A DNA stretch of 64,000 nt from Opitutus sp. GAS368 (GTDB lineage: Bacteria; Verrucomicrobiota; Verrucomicrobiia; Opitutales; Opitutaceae), in contig NZ_LT629735.1 in assembly GCF_900104925.1 (NCBI RefSeq), positions 1,830,291 to 1,894,290 of the forward strand, written 5' to 3'. Made by a program: the position numbers and the translations under genes. This document shows positions 37,046 to 47,500 of this stretch, in pieces. A model generated the notes under the pieces. It saw only the letters and a program-made list of their open reading frames with translations, made no database searches and was not told the origin of the DNA. Every line of letters begins with the position of its first letter. Position 1 is the stretch's first letter.

Positions 37046-38080
37046 ATGAGCAGCCTTGTGACGATGAAGACGATCGCGGCGCAGGCGGGCGTGACCCAGG
37101 CCACCGTCTCGATGTGCCTGGCGAACAACCCCCGTATCCCGCCCGCGACCCGCACCCGCATCCAGGCGGTGGCCGAGCGCCTCGGCTACCGCCCCAATCC
37201 CTACGTGTCGGCGCTGATGCGCATCCGCCGGCAGGGCCGGGCTCACCGCGAGATGCCCGTGATCGCGCTGGTCAACGGCCTCGACGATCCCGCGGCGTGG
37301 CGCCAGACCGCCCCGCCCACGGTGCGCCTGATGCTCGAGGGCGCGGTGGAGCGCGCCGCCCTGCGCGGTTACCGCACCCAGGAATTCTGGCTGCATCAGG
37401 ACGGCATGTCGCCCGAGCGCTTCAGCGGGATGCTGCATGCCCGGGGCATTCACGGCCTGCTGCTCGGGCCGCTCGCCTACGGCGCCCCGACCCCGGCGCT
37501 GCGGTGGGAGCACTTCGCCTCCGTCCGCCTGGGCGTGCCGTTGCCCGCCCTGACCATCACCACGGTGTGCAATGACCATTACTTCTCCTCCCTGCAGGTG
37601 GTGCGCGAGTGCCACAAGCTGGGCTACCGCCGGCCCGGCTTGGTGGCGCTGCACAGCCACCTCGAGCGGTTTCACGGCCGGTGGGACGGCGGCATCGGGG
37701 TCGGCCGCCAACTGCTCGCGGGGCTCAAGCCCGTCCACTCCCTGCTCCTCGAGAACTGGGACCAGCTCGACCCGATGGCCGCGTGGCTCAAGCGCGAACA
37801 GCCCGACGTCATCGTCTCGCCCTCCGCCGATGTGCTGCAGCCTCACCTCAAGCGTCTCGGCTGGCGCGTGCCCGGCGACGTCGGCCTGGCCTCGCTGGCC
37901 TGTCCGAAACAGGGGCACGCCTTGAGTGGTATCTGGCAGAACGGCGCGCTTATCGGCGCAACGGGGATGGACACGCTCATCAGCATGCTTGAGCGCAATG
38001 AGCGCGGGCTGCCCACCCAGGCGCACACCGTCATGGTCGAGGGCATCTGGAACCCCGGCCGGAGCCTGCAGGCGGTTTAA
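37046..38080 (+). CDS. LacI-family transcriptional regulator
   Basis: 344 residues. The N-terminal helix-turn-helix is MKTIAAQAGVTQATVSMCLA, followed by the hinge RTRIQAVAERLGYRPNPYVS. The effector domain (about 65-340) is periplasmic-binding-protein-like but divergent. It is divergent from the TonB receptor and upstream of GH27 and GH28 genes in the same direction, so it probably controls galactoside or pectin use. A shared 11-bp site before this gene and before the GH29 gene supports that. The sugar it senses is not determined. Confidence 0.92.
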   Translation: MSSLVTMKTIAAQAGVTQATVSMCLANNPRIPPATRTRIQAVAERLGYRPNPYVSALMRIRRQGRAHREMPVIALVNGLDDPAAWRQTAPPTVRLMLEGAVERAALRGYRTQEFWLHQDGMSPERFSGMLHARGIHGLLLGPLAYGAPTPALRWEHFASVRLGVPLPALTITTVCNDHYFSSLQVVRECHKLGYRRPGLVALHSHLERFHGRWDGGIGVGRQLLAGLKPVHSLLLENWDQLDPMAAWLKREQPDVIVSPSADVLQPHLKRLGWRVPGDVGLASLACPKQGHALSGIWQNGALIGATGMDTLISMLERNERGLPTQAHTVMVEGIWNPGRSLQAV

Positions 38081-38198
38081 GCATACAAGCTTCGCCGCGC
38101 TTAAGCTCCGCCGCCCGCCCGCCCAAACGTGTAGGTTCCCGGGTTCGGCTGGATTCATCCCATTACCCGGTTCACCCCTTCCCAGCGTCTAGACTCCC

Positions 38199-40166
38199 AT
38201 GAAGCGGTCCTTCCTGCTCCTCCTCCTGGCGATGGCGCGGCTTTCCGCCGAGACCGTGCCGCTGGCCGCCGTCGTCAACATCCGCGACGCCGACTACGAG
38301 CACGCGCGCCCGGTGCCCGACCAAAGCGCGAAAAACTCGCCGCTGGTCATCGCCGGCCGGGCCTACCCCAAGGGGCTCGGCACGCAGGCCGACAACCGCA
38401 CGGCCGTCGAGCTGAACGGCGCCACGCGTTTCACGGCGTTCGCCGGGGTGGACGACGCCACCGAGTCGGCGCTGCCGGTCCACCTCGAGGTGCAGGTCGA
38501 CGGCCAGACGGCCTGGCAGCAGGAAATGAAGAAGGGCGAGGCCGCCGCCGCCATCGATCTCGACGTGCGCGGCAAGAAGACGCTCGTCCTCATCTGCCGC
38601 GACCTTGGCAACAACTATACCCAGGCGCTGGCCGACTGGGCCGACGCGCAATTCACCGTCGAGGGGGACAAGCCAAAATCGGTCTTTCCGCCGGCCATCG
38701 CCGAGGAATATGTCATTCTCACCCCGAAGGCCCCGGCCGCGCCGCGCCTCAACGGCGCGCGGGTGTTCGGCGTGCGGCCCGGCCACCCGTTCTTCTACCA
38801 GATCCCCGCGACCGGCGAGCGGCCGATGAAATTCTCGGCCGAAGACCTGCCCGCCGGGCTGACACTCGACGCCGCGACCGGCCGCATCACCGGCGCGATC
38901 GCGGCGCCCGGCACCCACCGGGTCACGCTCCGCGCGACCAACGCCCACGGCACCGACACGCAGCCGTGGCGCATCGAGGTCGGGGAAAAAATCGCGCTTA
39001 CGCCGGCAATGGGCTGGAACAGCTGGAACTGCTGGGGCGTGTCGGTCGACCAGGAGAAGGTGCTCGCCTCCGCCCGCGCCATCGTGGCCCAAGGTTTGGT
39101 CGAGCACGGCTGGTCTTATATCAACATCGACGACACCTGGCAGGGCGCGCGCCCGGGCCCGGCCCACGCGCTGCAGGCGAACGGAAAATTTCCCGACCTG
39201 AAGAAATTCTGCGACGAGCTCCACGCCATGGGCCTGAAGGCCGGCATCTATTCCACGCCGTGGATCACCAGTTATGCCGGTTATCCCGGTGGCAGCGCGG
39301 ACAACCCGGCGGGTGACTGGGTCAAGCCGCCGTCGCCGAAGCAGCCCAACCGCAAGATCAAGCCCTGGCATCTCGGCGACCACTCGTTCGCCGCGGTCGA
39401 TGCGCAGCAATGGGCGGAGTGGGGCATCGATTACCTCAAATACGACTGGAATCCCAACGAGGCGCCCGAGACCAAGGAAATGGCGGACGCCCTGCGCGCT
39501 TCGGGCCGCGACATCGTCTACAGCCTGTCGAACAACGCGCCCTTCGCCAACGCCGCCGCACTGGCCGCGCTCGCCAACTCCTGGCGCACGACCGGGGACA
39601 TCCGCGACGCCTGGGGCAACGTCCGCAACATCTGGTCCCAGCAGGAAAAATGGCGCGAGTTCGCCGGCCCCGGCCACTGGAACGACCCCGACATGCTCGT
39701 CATCGGCCCGGTTGATGTCGGCAGCGGCAGGAGCATCCGTCCCTCGCGCCTGACGCCCAACGAGCAATACACCCACATCACCCTCTGGTGCCTCCTGTCC
39801 GCGCCGCTGCTCATCGGCTGCCCGGTCGAGAAGGCGGACGACTTCACCCTCAGCCTGCTCACGAACGACGAGGTGCTGGCGATCGACCAGGACGAGCTCG
39901 GCCGGCCGGCGCGGCAGCTCATCGTCGACGGGCGCAAGCAGGTCTATGTGAAGGAACTCGCCGACGGTTCACGCGCCATCGGCTTCTTCAACCTCGCGCA
40001 GGAAACGCAGAAAATTTCCGTTACCTGGGCGCAGCTCGGGCTCGCCCAGCCCGCGCGGGCGCGCGACCTCTGGCGCCAGCAGGATATCATACTGTCAGGC
40101 GACGGATTTGTTGCCGGGGTGCCGCGTCATGGCACATGCTTGATCCGCGTCTGGCCCGCCCGATAA
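38199..40166 (+). CDS. GH27 alpha-galactosidase-like enzyme with NPCBM domain
   Basis: 655 residues, signal peptide MKRSFLLLLLAMARLSAE. An NPCBM carbohydrate-binding domain (about 25-160) has YPKGLGTQADNRTAVEL. A putative Ig/cadherin-like module (about 185-262) follows. The GH27 catalytic domain starts at ALTPAMGWNSWNCWG, with GWSYINIDDTW, nucleophile Asp416 in YLKYDW, and acid/base Asp near 498 in WNDPDM. The NDPDM and SAPLLIG parts are typical of family 27. It likely removes terminal alpha-galactose or a related sugar in the periplasm or at the surface. It is followed 18 nt later by the GH28 gene, so they form an operon under the LacI regulator's influence. Confidence 0.93.
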   Translation: MKRSFLLLLLAMARLSAETVPLAAVVNIRDADYEHARPVPDQSAKNSPLVIAGRAYPKGLGTQADNRTAVELNGATRFTAFAGVDDATESALPVHLEVQVDGQTAWQQEMKKGEAAAAIDLDVRGKKTLVLICRDLGNNYTQALADWADAQFTVEGDKPKSVFPPAIAEEYVILTPKAPAAPRLNGARVFGVRPGHPFFYQIPATGERPMKFSAEDLPAGLTLDAATGRITGAIAAPGTHRVTLRATNAHGTDTQPWRIEVGEKIALTPAMGWNSWNCWGVSVDQEKVLASARAIVAQGLVEHGWSYINIDDTWQGARPGPAHALQANGKFPDLKKFCDELHAMGLKAGIYSTPWITSYAGYPGGSADNPAGDWVKPPSPKQPNRKIKPWHLGDHSFAAVDAQQWAEWGIDYLKYDWNPNEAPETKEMADALRASGRDIVYSLSNNAPFANAAALAALANSWRTTGDIRDAWGNVRNIWSQQEKWREFAGPGHWNDPDMLVIGPVDVGSGRSIRPSRLTPNEQYTHITLWCLLSAPLLIGCPVEKADDFTLSLLTNDEVLAIDQDELGRPARQLIVDGRKQVYVKELADGSRAIGFFNLAQETQKISVTWAQLGLAQPARARDLWRQQDIILSGDGFVAGVPRHGTCLIRVWPAR

Positions 40167-40184
40167 ACCCGCCCCCTTTTCTCC

Positions 40185-41891
40185 ATGCGGTACCCCAAGC
40201 TGCTCCTCGCCCTCACCACGGCCTTGCTGCTCACGGCCGGTTGCACGACTCCGCCGACGGCACCGGCGGCTCCCGCCGCCGTCTCTGACGGACAGTTTAA
40301 CGTGCGCTCCTTCGGCGCCACCGGCGACGGTGTCGCCCTCGACACCGCGGCGATCAACAAGGCCATCGACGCCGCGGCCGCCGCGGGCGGCGGCACCGTG
40401 GTCTTTCCCGCGGGCAACTACCTCAGCTTCTCCATCCACCTGAAGAGCCATGTCGCGCTCCACCTCGGTGCCGGCGCGACCATCGTCGCCGCCGAGCCGC
40501 CGGCCGACCTGAGCCGCGGCTACGACGCTCCGGAGGCGACCACCGGCCTGGTGCCCAATGTCGACTACTACGAGGACTTCGGCCACTCGCACTGGCATAA
40601 CAGCCTCATCTGGGGCGAGGACCTGACCGACATCGCCATCACCGGGCCGGGCCGCATTTTCGGCCGCGGCCTGAGCCGGGGCGGCGGGCGCCGCGATTAC
40701 CTGCCGGAGGAGCGTGCCGCGCGCCGCGAAGCCGGCACGCCCGAGGGCAACCACCGCGTGGCCTTCCCGCTGCCCAAAGCCGCGCTCGATGCCGTCGCCG
40801 CGCAAAAACCCGGCCCCTTCACCTATCCCGGCCGCGACACCCTGCCGGCCGGCGTCGGCAACAAGGCCATCGCGCTGAAGAACTGTCGCAATGTCATCTT
40901 CCGCGACTTCATCATCTACCACGGCGGCCACTTTGGCATCCTCGCCACCGGCGTGCAGAACTGGACTTGCGACGGCCTGAAGATCGACACCAATCGCGAC
41001 GGCATCGACTTCGACTGCTGCCAGAACGTCCGGGTGTCCAACTGCACCGTCAACTCGCCCTACGACGACGGCATCTGTCCGAAGGCCTCCTTCGGCCTCG
41101 GCCGGGTCATGCCGACCGAGAACGTCACCATCACCAACTGCCAGGTCAGCGGCTTCGACGAGGGCACGCTGCTCGACGGCACGCGCCAGAACAAGGAGAT
41201 GAAGGGCAAGGGCACCGGCCGCATCAAGCTCGGCACCGAAGCCAATGGCGGCTTCCGCAATCTCACGATCTCGAACTGCGTCTTCGAATCCTGCCGCGGC
41301 CTCGCCCTGGAGGAAGTGGACGGCGGGCTGATGGAGGACATCACGATCACGAACATCACGATGCGCGACATCAACAACGCGCCGATCTACCTCCGCCTCG
41401 GCGAGCGCCTGCGCGGCCCGGCGCCGATCGAGGTGGGCACGGCGCGCCGCATCAAGATCGACAACATCGTCGCGCACAACGTCGCCGCCGAGAGCGGCAT
41501 CCTCATCGCCGGCGAGGAAGGCCACCCGGTCGAGGACGTCGTGCTGAGCAACATCTTCATCGACTTCGTCGGCGGCGGCACGAAGGAGCAGGCGGCCCGC
41601 GAGGTGCCCAAGTATGAGGCGGCCCGCTATCCCGAGCCTGGCCGTCTTGGGATCATGCCCAGCTGGGGCCTGTTCGCCCGGCACGTGAAGAACCTGACCC
41701 TCACGAGGGTCGAGCTCCGCACGGCAAAGGAGGACCTGCGCCCGGCCGCGATGCTGGACGACGCCACCGGCGTGCTGTTCGACAGCGTGACATGGCCGAA
41801 GGTCGCGGACGTTCCCACGTGCAACCTCCGCAACGCCCACGGCATCACGACCCGCGACTGCCCGGGCCTGGAGAGCAAGACAATCGAGTGA
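40185..41891 (+). CDS. GH28-type polygalacturonase-like lipoprotein
   Basis: 568 residues. The lipobox LLTAGC suggests a lipoprotein. A pectate-lyase/GH28 right-handed beta-helix begins at FNVRSFGATGDGVALDTAAI. Conserved glycosidase Asp positions lie in TNRDGIDFDCC and PYDDGICPK. The usual NTD...DD arrangement is modified (NRDGIDFD), so specificity may differ from polygalacturonase. Repeated ITITN and NCVFESCR rungs fit the beta-helix. It follows the GH27 gene and precedes the convergent GH29 gene across a GTAG repeat. The trio suggests degradation of a plant or algal glycan with galactose, uronic acid or fucose branches. Confidence 0.87.
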   Translation: MRYPKLLLALTTALLLTAGCTTPPTAPAAPAAVSDGQFNVRSFGATGDGVALDTAAINKAIDAAAAAGGGTVVFPAGNYLSFSIHLKSHVALHLGAGATIVAAEPPADLSRGYDAPEATTGLVPNVDYYEDFGHSHWHNSLIWGEDLTDIAITGPGRIFGRGLSRGGGRRDYLPEERAARREAGTPEGNHRVAFPLPKAALDAVAAQKPGPFTYPGRDTLPAGVGNKAIALKNCRNVIFRDFIIYHGGHFGILATGVQNWTCDGLKIDTNRDGIDFDCCQNVRVSNCTVNSPYDDGICPKASFGLGRVMPTENVTITNCQVSGFDEGTLLDGTRQNKEMKGKGTGRIKLGTEANGGFRNLTISNCVFESCRGLALEEVDGGLMEDITITNITMRDINNAPIYLRLGERLRGPAPIEVGTARRIKIDNIVAHNVAAESGILIAGEEGHPVEDVVLSNIFIDFVGGGTKEQAAREVPKYEAARYPEPGRLGIMPSWGLFARHVKNLTLTRVELRTAKEDLRPAAMLDDATGVLFDSVTWPKVADVPTCNLRNAHGITTRDCPGLESKTIE

Positions 41892-41896
41892 TTTTT

Positions 41897-41949
41897 GTAG
41901 GGGCGGCGCTTGACGCCGCCCGCGGGCGCCGGCAAGCGGCGGCCCCTAC
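41897..41949. repeat. REP/BIME-like inverted repeat pair (GTAGGGGC ends)
   Basis: Starts GTAGGGGCGGCGCTTGACG and ends with GGCCCCTAC. The left half is a palindrome, GGGCGGCG/CGCCGCCC. It touches the stop codon of the fucosidase gene and begins 5 nt after the GH28 stop. Confidence 0.8.
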
Positions 41950-43374
41950 TCATCGCTCGACTTTCGCGCCCTCGTATTCGACCACGAAGACCGTGCCGAG
42001 GGAGTCGTTAACCCAGCGCGGCGGGTTGATGAAGCGGCGGCCGTCCTTTGCGGTCTGGACCTCGAACGGCGTGCGCTTCGCATCGTCGAGCTGGTAGACC
42101 GCGGTGATCTTGTTCTTGAAGTCCGGCAGGGCGAAGTAGCCGTCGAGGCCCGCTCGCTCGACGTGGAAGAGCGTGAAGTAGAGCTTGCCGGGCTTGGCGG
42201 TGCAGCGCCAGTCGGCGAAGGCGAGGAAGACCGGCTTGCCCTCGCGATCCTTCAGGTTGGTGGCGTTGTCGCCGAATTCCTCACCAAAGGGCGAATGGGT
42301 GGTGCCGTAAATGGCGTCGCCGTTCGCCTTCAGCCATTTTCCCACCTCCCGGAGATTATCCTGGCTGGTCTGCGGGATGACGCCGTCCGCCTGCGGACCG
42401 ACGTTGAGCAGGTAGTTGCCGCCCTTGCTGACGATGTCCACGAGCTTGAAGACGAGTTCGCCGGGCGACTTCCAGTTGTGGTCGTCGCTGCGGAAGCCCC
42501 AGGTGTGGTTGAGCGTGGCGGGCACCTCCCAGGCGTCGTCGGAAGCTTTCGCCGGGATGACATTGTCCCCGGTACTGCGATAATCACCCACCTTGCCGAG
42601 CCGGCCGTCGATCAGCGTGGCCGGCTGGAGCGAGCGCACGATGTCGGTCAGGCGCTTGGGCCGGTCGCCGGTCATCATTTGCGGCGTGTCGAACCAGATG
42701 AGGCAGAGCGGGCCGTAGTTCGTGAGCAGCTCGCGCAGCTGCGGCTCGACCTTCTCGTGGAGATATTTGTCGTAGGCGCCGCTCTTGTCCTTCTCCTCGT
42801 TGCTCGGGAAATCCCAGCTGTTGCCCGTGCCGCCGGGCTCGTGCCAGTCCTGCGACTGCGAGTAGTAGACGCCGAAGCGCAGTCCGTGCCGGGCGCAGGC
42901 CGCGGCGAGCTCCTTGATGACGTCGCGGTGGAACGGCGTGGCGTCGTAGACGTTGTAGGGGCTGGCGGCGGACCGGAAGAGCGCGAAGCCGTCGTGGTGT
43001 TTCGAGGTGATGACGACGTATTTCATGCCGGCGTCCTCGGCGAACTGGGCCCAGGCCTCGGCGTCGAATTTCACCGGGTTGAACTGCGTCGCGAGCTGCG
43101 CGTATTCGGCGGCGGGGATCTTCATCCGGTTCATGACCCACTCGCCGATGCCGGGCGAGCGCTGGCCCTTCCAGTAGCCGGCGGGGATGGCGTAGAGGCC
43201 CCAGTGGATGAAGAGGCCGAACTTGTCGTGGCGGAACCACTCCAGGCGCTTTTCCTTCACGGCCGGGCTCTCGGAATCGGCGGCGGGCGCCGGATCGGCG
43301 GCACGCAGCGGCGCGAGCGCGCCGGACAGAAGGGCCGTGCAGACGGCGAACAGGGGCAGGGATTTGGTCTTCAT
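41950..43374 (-). CDS. GH29 alpha-L-fucosidase
   Basis: 474 residues from ATG at 43374 (MKTKSLPLFAVCTALLSGAL signal). GH29 features: WFRHDKFGLFIHWGLYAIPAG, GMKYVVITSKHHDGFALF, and the nucleophile Asp about 227 in CLIWFDTPQ. The C-terminal part has GGNYLLNVGPQADGVIP, another family hallmark. Cleaves alpha-L-fucose from glycans in the periplasm. The candidate operator TATACCGTTAA lies about 60 nt upstream, the same as before the LacI gene, so it is probably in that regulon although convergent with GH28. Confidence 0.94.
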   Translation of the reverse strand: MKTKSLPLFAVCTALLSGALAPLRAADPAPAADSESPAVKEKRLEWFRHDKFGLFIHWGLYAIPAGYWKGQRSPGIGEWVMNRMKIPAAEYAQLATQFNPVKFDAEAWAQFAEDAGMKYVVITSKHHDGFALFRSAASPYNVYDATPFHRDVIKELAAACARHGLRFGVYYSQSQDWHEPGGTGNSWDFPSNEEKDKSGAYDKYLHEKVEPQLRELLTNYGPLCLIWFDTPQMMTGDRPKRLTDIVRSLQPATLIDGRLGKVGDYRSTGDNVIPAKASDDAWEVPATLNHTWGFRSDDHNWKSPGELVFKLVDIVSKGGNYLLNVGPQADGVIPQTSQDNLREVGKWLKANGDAIYGTTHSPFGEEFGDNATNLKDREGKPVFLAFADWRCTAKPGKLYFTLFHVERAGLDGYFALPDFKNKITAVYQLDDAKRTPFEVQTAKDGRRFINPPRWVNDSLGTVFVVEYEGAKVER

Positions 43375-43433
43375 CGGGGTAGGAGAATGCCACGACACCA
43401 GCGGTTCGGTCCGCCGGCAATTTACCCGCTGTC

Positions 43434-43444
43434 TATACCGTTAA
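43434..43444. promoter_or_regulatory. Candidate LacI-family operator (TATACCGTTAA), copy 2
   Basis: Exact copy of the 11-mer before the LacI gene, about 60 nt upstream of the fucosidase ATG (minus strand). Confidence 0.45.
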
Positions 43445-43462
43445 GTCAACGGCGGGAACTCG

Positions 43463-43516
43463 GGTAGGGCGAATCCTCCGGATGAGCCGCGGCTCGTCGG
43501 GACGACTCGCCCTACC
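43463..43516. repeat. REP/BIME-like inverted repeat pair (GGTAGGGCGA ends)
   Basis: Left GGTAGGGCGAATCCTCCGG and right, reverse-complemented, GGTAGGGCGAGTCGTCCCG. Each half is a palindrome between GGC and GCC. It ends 3 nt before the dehydrogenase stop codon. Confidence 0.8.
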
Positions 43517-43519
43517 TGT

Positions 43520-44395
43520 TCAACCCTGAGCCTGATACAATTTGAGCAGCGCCTGGGTGCCGCTCTCCTCCCAGCCGCGGGCCGCAACCTCGTCGTAGAG
43601 CTTCTTCGCCTGCTTCAGGCCCGGCAGATCGAGCTTCATCGCCTCGGCTGATTCCAGCGCGATGCGCATGTCCTTCAGGAAATGCTTCACGTAGAAACCG
43701 GGCGCGAAGTCGCCCTTCAGCGCACGTGGCGCGAGGTTGTTGAGCGACCAGCTGGCCGCCGCGCCGCCGCCGATGCTCTCGATGACGCGGGCCGGGTCGA
43801 GTCCGGCCTTTTGCGCGTAGGTCAGCGCCTCGCACCACGACATCATGATCGAGGCGATGGAGATCTGGTTGGCCATCTTGCAATGCTGGCCCGCGCCGGG
43901 GCCGCCTTGAAGGACGATGTTCTTGCCCATGACCTCGAACAGGGGTTTGGTCCGCGCGAAGGCCGCCGCGTCGCCCCCCACCATGATGACGAGCCGCGCC
44001 TCGCGGGCGCCGACATCCCCGCCGGAAACCGGGGCATCGAGCGCCGCCAGGCCCTTCGCCGTCGCGGCCTCGGCAATCCGCCGGGCCAGCAACGGGCTGG
44101 AGGTCGTCATGTCCACGAGGACCGCGCCACGTCGGGCGGTGGCGAGCACGCCGCCGGGCCCGAAGTAGGTCGCTTCCACGTCGGCCGGAAAGCCCACGAT
44201 GGTGAACACGAAGTCCGCCTGCGCCGCCGCGGCCCCGGCGGTGTCGTGCCAGTGCGCGCCGGCGGCCAGCAGCGCCTCCGCCTTGGCCTTGGTGCGGTTG
44301 AAGACGTGCAGCGTGTGGCCGGCCTTGAGCAGGTGGCCCGCCATGCTGCGGCCCATGACGCCGGTGCCGATGAACGCGATCGAATGCGAGGACAT
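43520..44395 (-). CDS. 3-hydroxyisobutyrate dehydrogenase-like NAD(P) oxidoreductase
   Basis: 291 residues. Rossmann start IAFIGTGVMGRSMAGHLLKA, then DMTTSSPLLARRIAEA and LDAPVSGGDVGAREARL, the substrate-binding SGG motif. The catalytic Lys is in CKMANQISIAS. It belongs to the beta-hydroxyacid dehydrogenase superfamily (3-hydroxyisobutyrate, tartronate semialdehyde, glyoxylate reductases). It stands between two REP-like repeats with no operon partner. Substrate unresolved; sugar-acid semialdehydes are plausible given the region. Confidence 0.9.
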   Translation of the reverse strand: MSSHSIAFIGTGVMGRSMAGHLLKAGHTLHVFNRTKAKAEALLAAGAHWHDTAGAAAAQADFVFTIVGFPADVEATYFGPGGVLATARRGAVLVDMTTSSPLLARRIAEAATAKGLAALDAPVSGGDVGAREARLVIMVGGDAAAFARTKPLFEVMGKNIVLQGGPGAGQHCKMANQISIASIMMSWCEALTYAQKAGLDPARVIESIGGGAAASWSLNNLAPRALKGDFAPGFYVKHFLKDMRIALESAEAMKLDLPGLKQAKKLYDEVAARGWEESGTQALLKLYQAQG

Positions 44396-44480
44396 GCGCC
44401 GAACGCAACACGCCGGTCGGCACGAGGCGATACCAAAACGGGCTCGCCGCCGGTGCTGGGCCTGGGCGCGCGGAACTCAA

Positions 44481-44537
44481 GGTGGAGCGCGTTGCCCTCA
44501 ACGCGCTGAGCACGTCTTGGGGACAAGCCGCTCCACC
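44481..44537. repeat. REP/BIME-like inverted repeat pair (GGTGGAGCG ends)
   Basis: Left GGTGGAGCGCGTTGCCCTC with palindrome GCGCGTTG/CAACGCGC; the right half reverse-complemented begins GGTGGAGCGGCTTG. The outer AAGG/CCTT extend it by two bases each side. Lies between the dehydrogenase and LysM protein genes. Confidence 0.8.
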
Positions 44538-44548
44538 TTGCCCAAGCC

Positions 44549-47500
44549 CTACGGGATGCGCAGCTCCGTGCCGACCTTCAGGATGCCGTTGGGCCCGAGC
44601 AGGGTCGCGTTGGCGTTGTAGATCTCCTGCCAGCGGTTGGCGGTGCCGTAATAACGCTGGCTGATGCGCGAGAGCGAGTCACCCGAGGCCACCACGTGGG
44701 TGCGAACGCCGGGGACGGAGACTGGAGTCGCGACCGGGGCCGTTGTCGGGCTACCGGTGGTCCGGGAGAGCATCGTCTTCAGCTGGTAGTTTTCGCCGGC
44801 GAGCACGGAGTTGGCGCCCTGCAGCTGCTGCGCAAGGGCACGGGCGGCGGCGAGATCGCGGGAGGACTGGGTCGACGTGCGCTGGAGGGCGGCGACCGAC
44901 TCGTTGAGCCGGTTCAGCTCGACCTGCGTGCTGCCCGAGCTGTTCTGGGCGGCGGTGCGCAGCTGCTCGACCTGGCCGTTGAGGCTGGCGACCTGGGTGG
45001 CGAGCGAATCGCGCTCCGCGGTGACGGCAGCGGTGGACTTGCCGGCGCTATCCGCCAGGGCGTCGCGCTCGCGCTGCAGGGCGGCGTAACCACGCAAGGA
45101 GGTGGCGAGCCGGTCTTCCGTGTCGGCAAGTTTTTTGGCCAGATCGCCGGTATCGCCGGCGGCGGCCGGAGCGGGCGCCGGGGTGGCTTGGGCGGTCGCG
45201 AGTTGCTGCCGTGACTGCGCCAAGGCGGTCTCGAGCTCGCGGACGCGGCCGGAGAGATCGGGATAGGCGGGAGCGGGGCGGTCGCGGGGGGCGGCCTTCG
45301 CTTGGGCGAGCTGGGCCTCCAGTTCGCTGACGCGACCCGAGAGGTCCGCCTTCGCCGGGCCTGCGGCGGATAATTCGGCGTTGGCGCGGGTGAGTTGGGT
45401 TTCCAATTCACGCACCCGGTTGGTCAGATCGGGATAGGCGGGGGCGCCCGCTTGGAGGGGCTTGGCGGCCGCGAGCTGGGCTTTCTCCTGCTCCAACCGG
45501 GCGACGGTGTTGCGGAGCTCATTCTGGGCGGTGCGCGCGGCGTCGCGCTCGCTGACGATGCCGCCGGCCTGCGTCTGGGCGGCATCCTTCGCCGCGGTGA
45601 GCGAGGCGATCTCCTGCTTCGCACGGGAAGCTTCGGACGCCAGGGCGGCCAGCTGCGTTTCGAGGTCTTTGATGCGGGTGCTGTCCGCCGTGGTGTCGCG
45701 CATCTGGCGGCCGGCCGTGGCAATCACCTGTTGCATGCGCTCGCGATCGATGCGCAGCTGGCTGACCTCGCTGGTGAGTTCGGCGACCTTGCCGGAAAGA
45801 TCAGGGTAGGCCGGAGCGGCGGACTTTTCGGCGGCGGATTTCTCCGCGGTGGCGAGCTTGGTTTCCAGCTCGGTGACCTTGCCCGAGAGGTCGGGGTAGG
45901 CCGGGGTGCTCTGCGCGGCGGCCAGCTGTTGCTTGGTCGCGGCGAGGGTGGTCTCGAGTGCGCGCATGCGGTCCGCGTAGCCCGGCGGGGCGACGGGACG
46001 GGTGCGGGTGGCGGCGGTGGCCTCCGCCAGCTGGCGACCGGAATCGGCGAGCATTTTCTGCATGCGCTCGCGGTCGGCGCGGAGCTGGGTGACCTCGCCG
46101 GTGAGGTCGGCGACCTTGCCGGAAAGATCGGGATACGCCGGGGCGGCGGGCTTGTCCGCCTTCGCTTTGGTCAGCGCGGCAACTTGCTGTTTGGCGCTGG
46201 TGGCTTCGGAGGACAGGGCGGCGGCGGACTTCTCCGCGGCGTCCTTCGCCTGGGTGAGTGCGGCGATTTGCTGGCCGGCCTGGCCGGCGGCGGCGGCCGA
46301 GGCGGCGAGCTTGGTTTCCAACTCGGAGACCTTGTCGCTGAGGTTCGGGTAGGCCGGGGCGGCGTTGCGCGCCGTGGTGAGTGCGGCCTCAAGCTCGGTC
46401 ACGCGACCGGAGAGGTCGGGATAACTCGGCGCGGCCGGCTTGGCGGCGAGCGCGGCGTTGGTTTGGGCAAGGGAAGCTTCGAGTTCGGCGACCTTGCCCG
46501 AGAGATTGGGATAGGCCGGGGCGGCGTTGCGCGCCGCGGTGAGCGCAGCCTCGAGCTCGTTCACGCGGCCCGAAAGATCGGGATAGCTCGGCGCGGCGGG
46601 CTTGGCGGCCAGCTGGGTTTCGAGCTCGGCCACGCGCGTGGTGAGGTTGGGGTAAGCCGGCTTGGCGTTGCGGGCGGTGGTGAGCGCGGCTTCCAGCTCG
46701 GTCACACGACCGGAGAGGTCGGGATAGCTCGGGGCGGCGGGTTTGGCGGCGAGCGCTTTCCGGGAGGCCGCCAGATCGGATTCCAAGCTGGCGACGCGGT
46801 CGCGCAGATCAGGATAGACCGGCGCGACGGACTTGGTAGCGGCGGATTTCTCCGCGGCGTCCTTCGCCTGGGTGAGCGTGGCGATTTGCTGGCTGGCGGC
46901 GGCGGCCGAGGCGGCGAGCTTGGTCTCCAGCTCGGAGACCTTGTCGCTGAGGTTCGGGTAGGCGGGGGCGGCGTTGCGGGCGGTCGTGAGTGCGGCTTCC
47001 AGTTCGCTGACGCGACCGGACAGATCGGGATAGCTTGGGGCGGCGGGCTTGGCGGCGAGCGCGGCCTGGAGCTCGGCGACCTTGCCAGACAGATCGGGGT
47101 AAGCGGGCGCGGCCGGCTTGATGCCGACGGTTTGGGCTTTCAGCGTGGCCACCTGCGTGCGCAGCTGGTTCGATTCGGCCGTGGCGGCGTCCACCTGGCG
47201 GCGGAGCGCAACCTTGTCCGACTCCAGCATCTTCAGGTTCGATTGGAGCGTGGTCCGCTCGCGGGCGGCCGTGGCCGTGGCGCTCTTGTAGTCGTCAAAT
47301 TGCCGCGCGAGCTCCGTGCGGGCCTGATCGGCCGCACCGAATTTCTGCAGGGCCGTGGCCACGGCGCCTTCCAGTTCAGTGACGCGGCCGGAAAGATCGG
47401 GGTAGGCGGGAGCGGCCTTGGCGCTCTGGGCGGCGACCAGCTGGCGGCTGGAGTCGGCGAGCGCCTTTTCCAGTTCGCTGACGCGGCCCGACAGGTCCGG

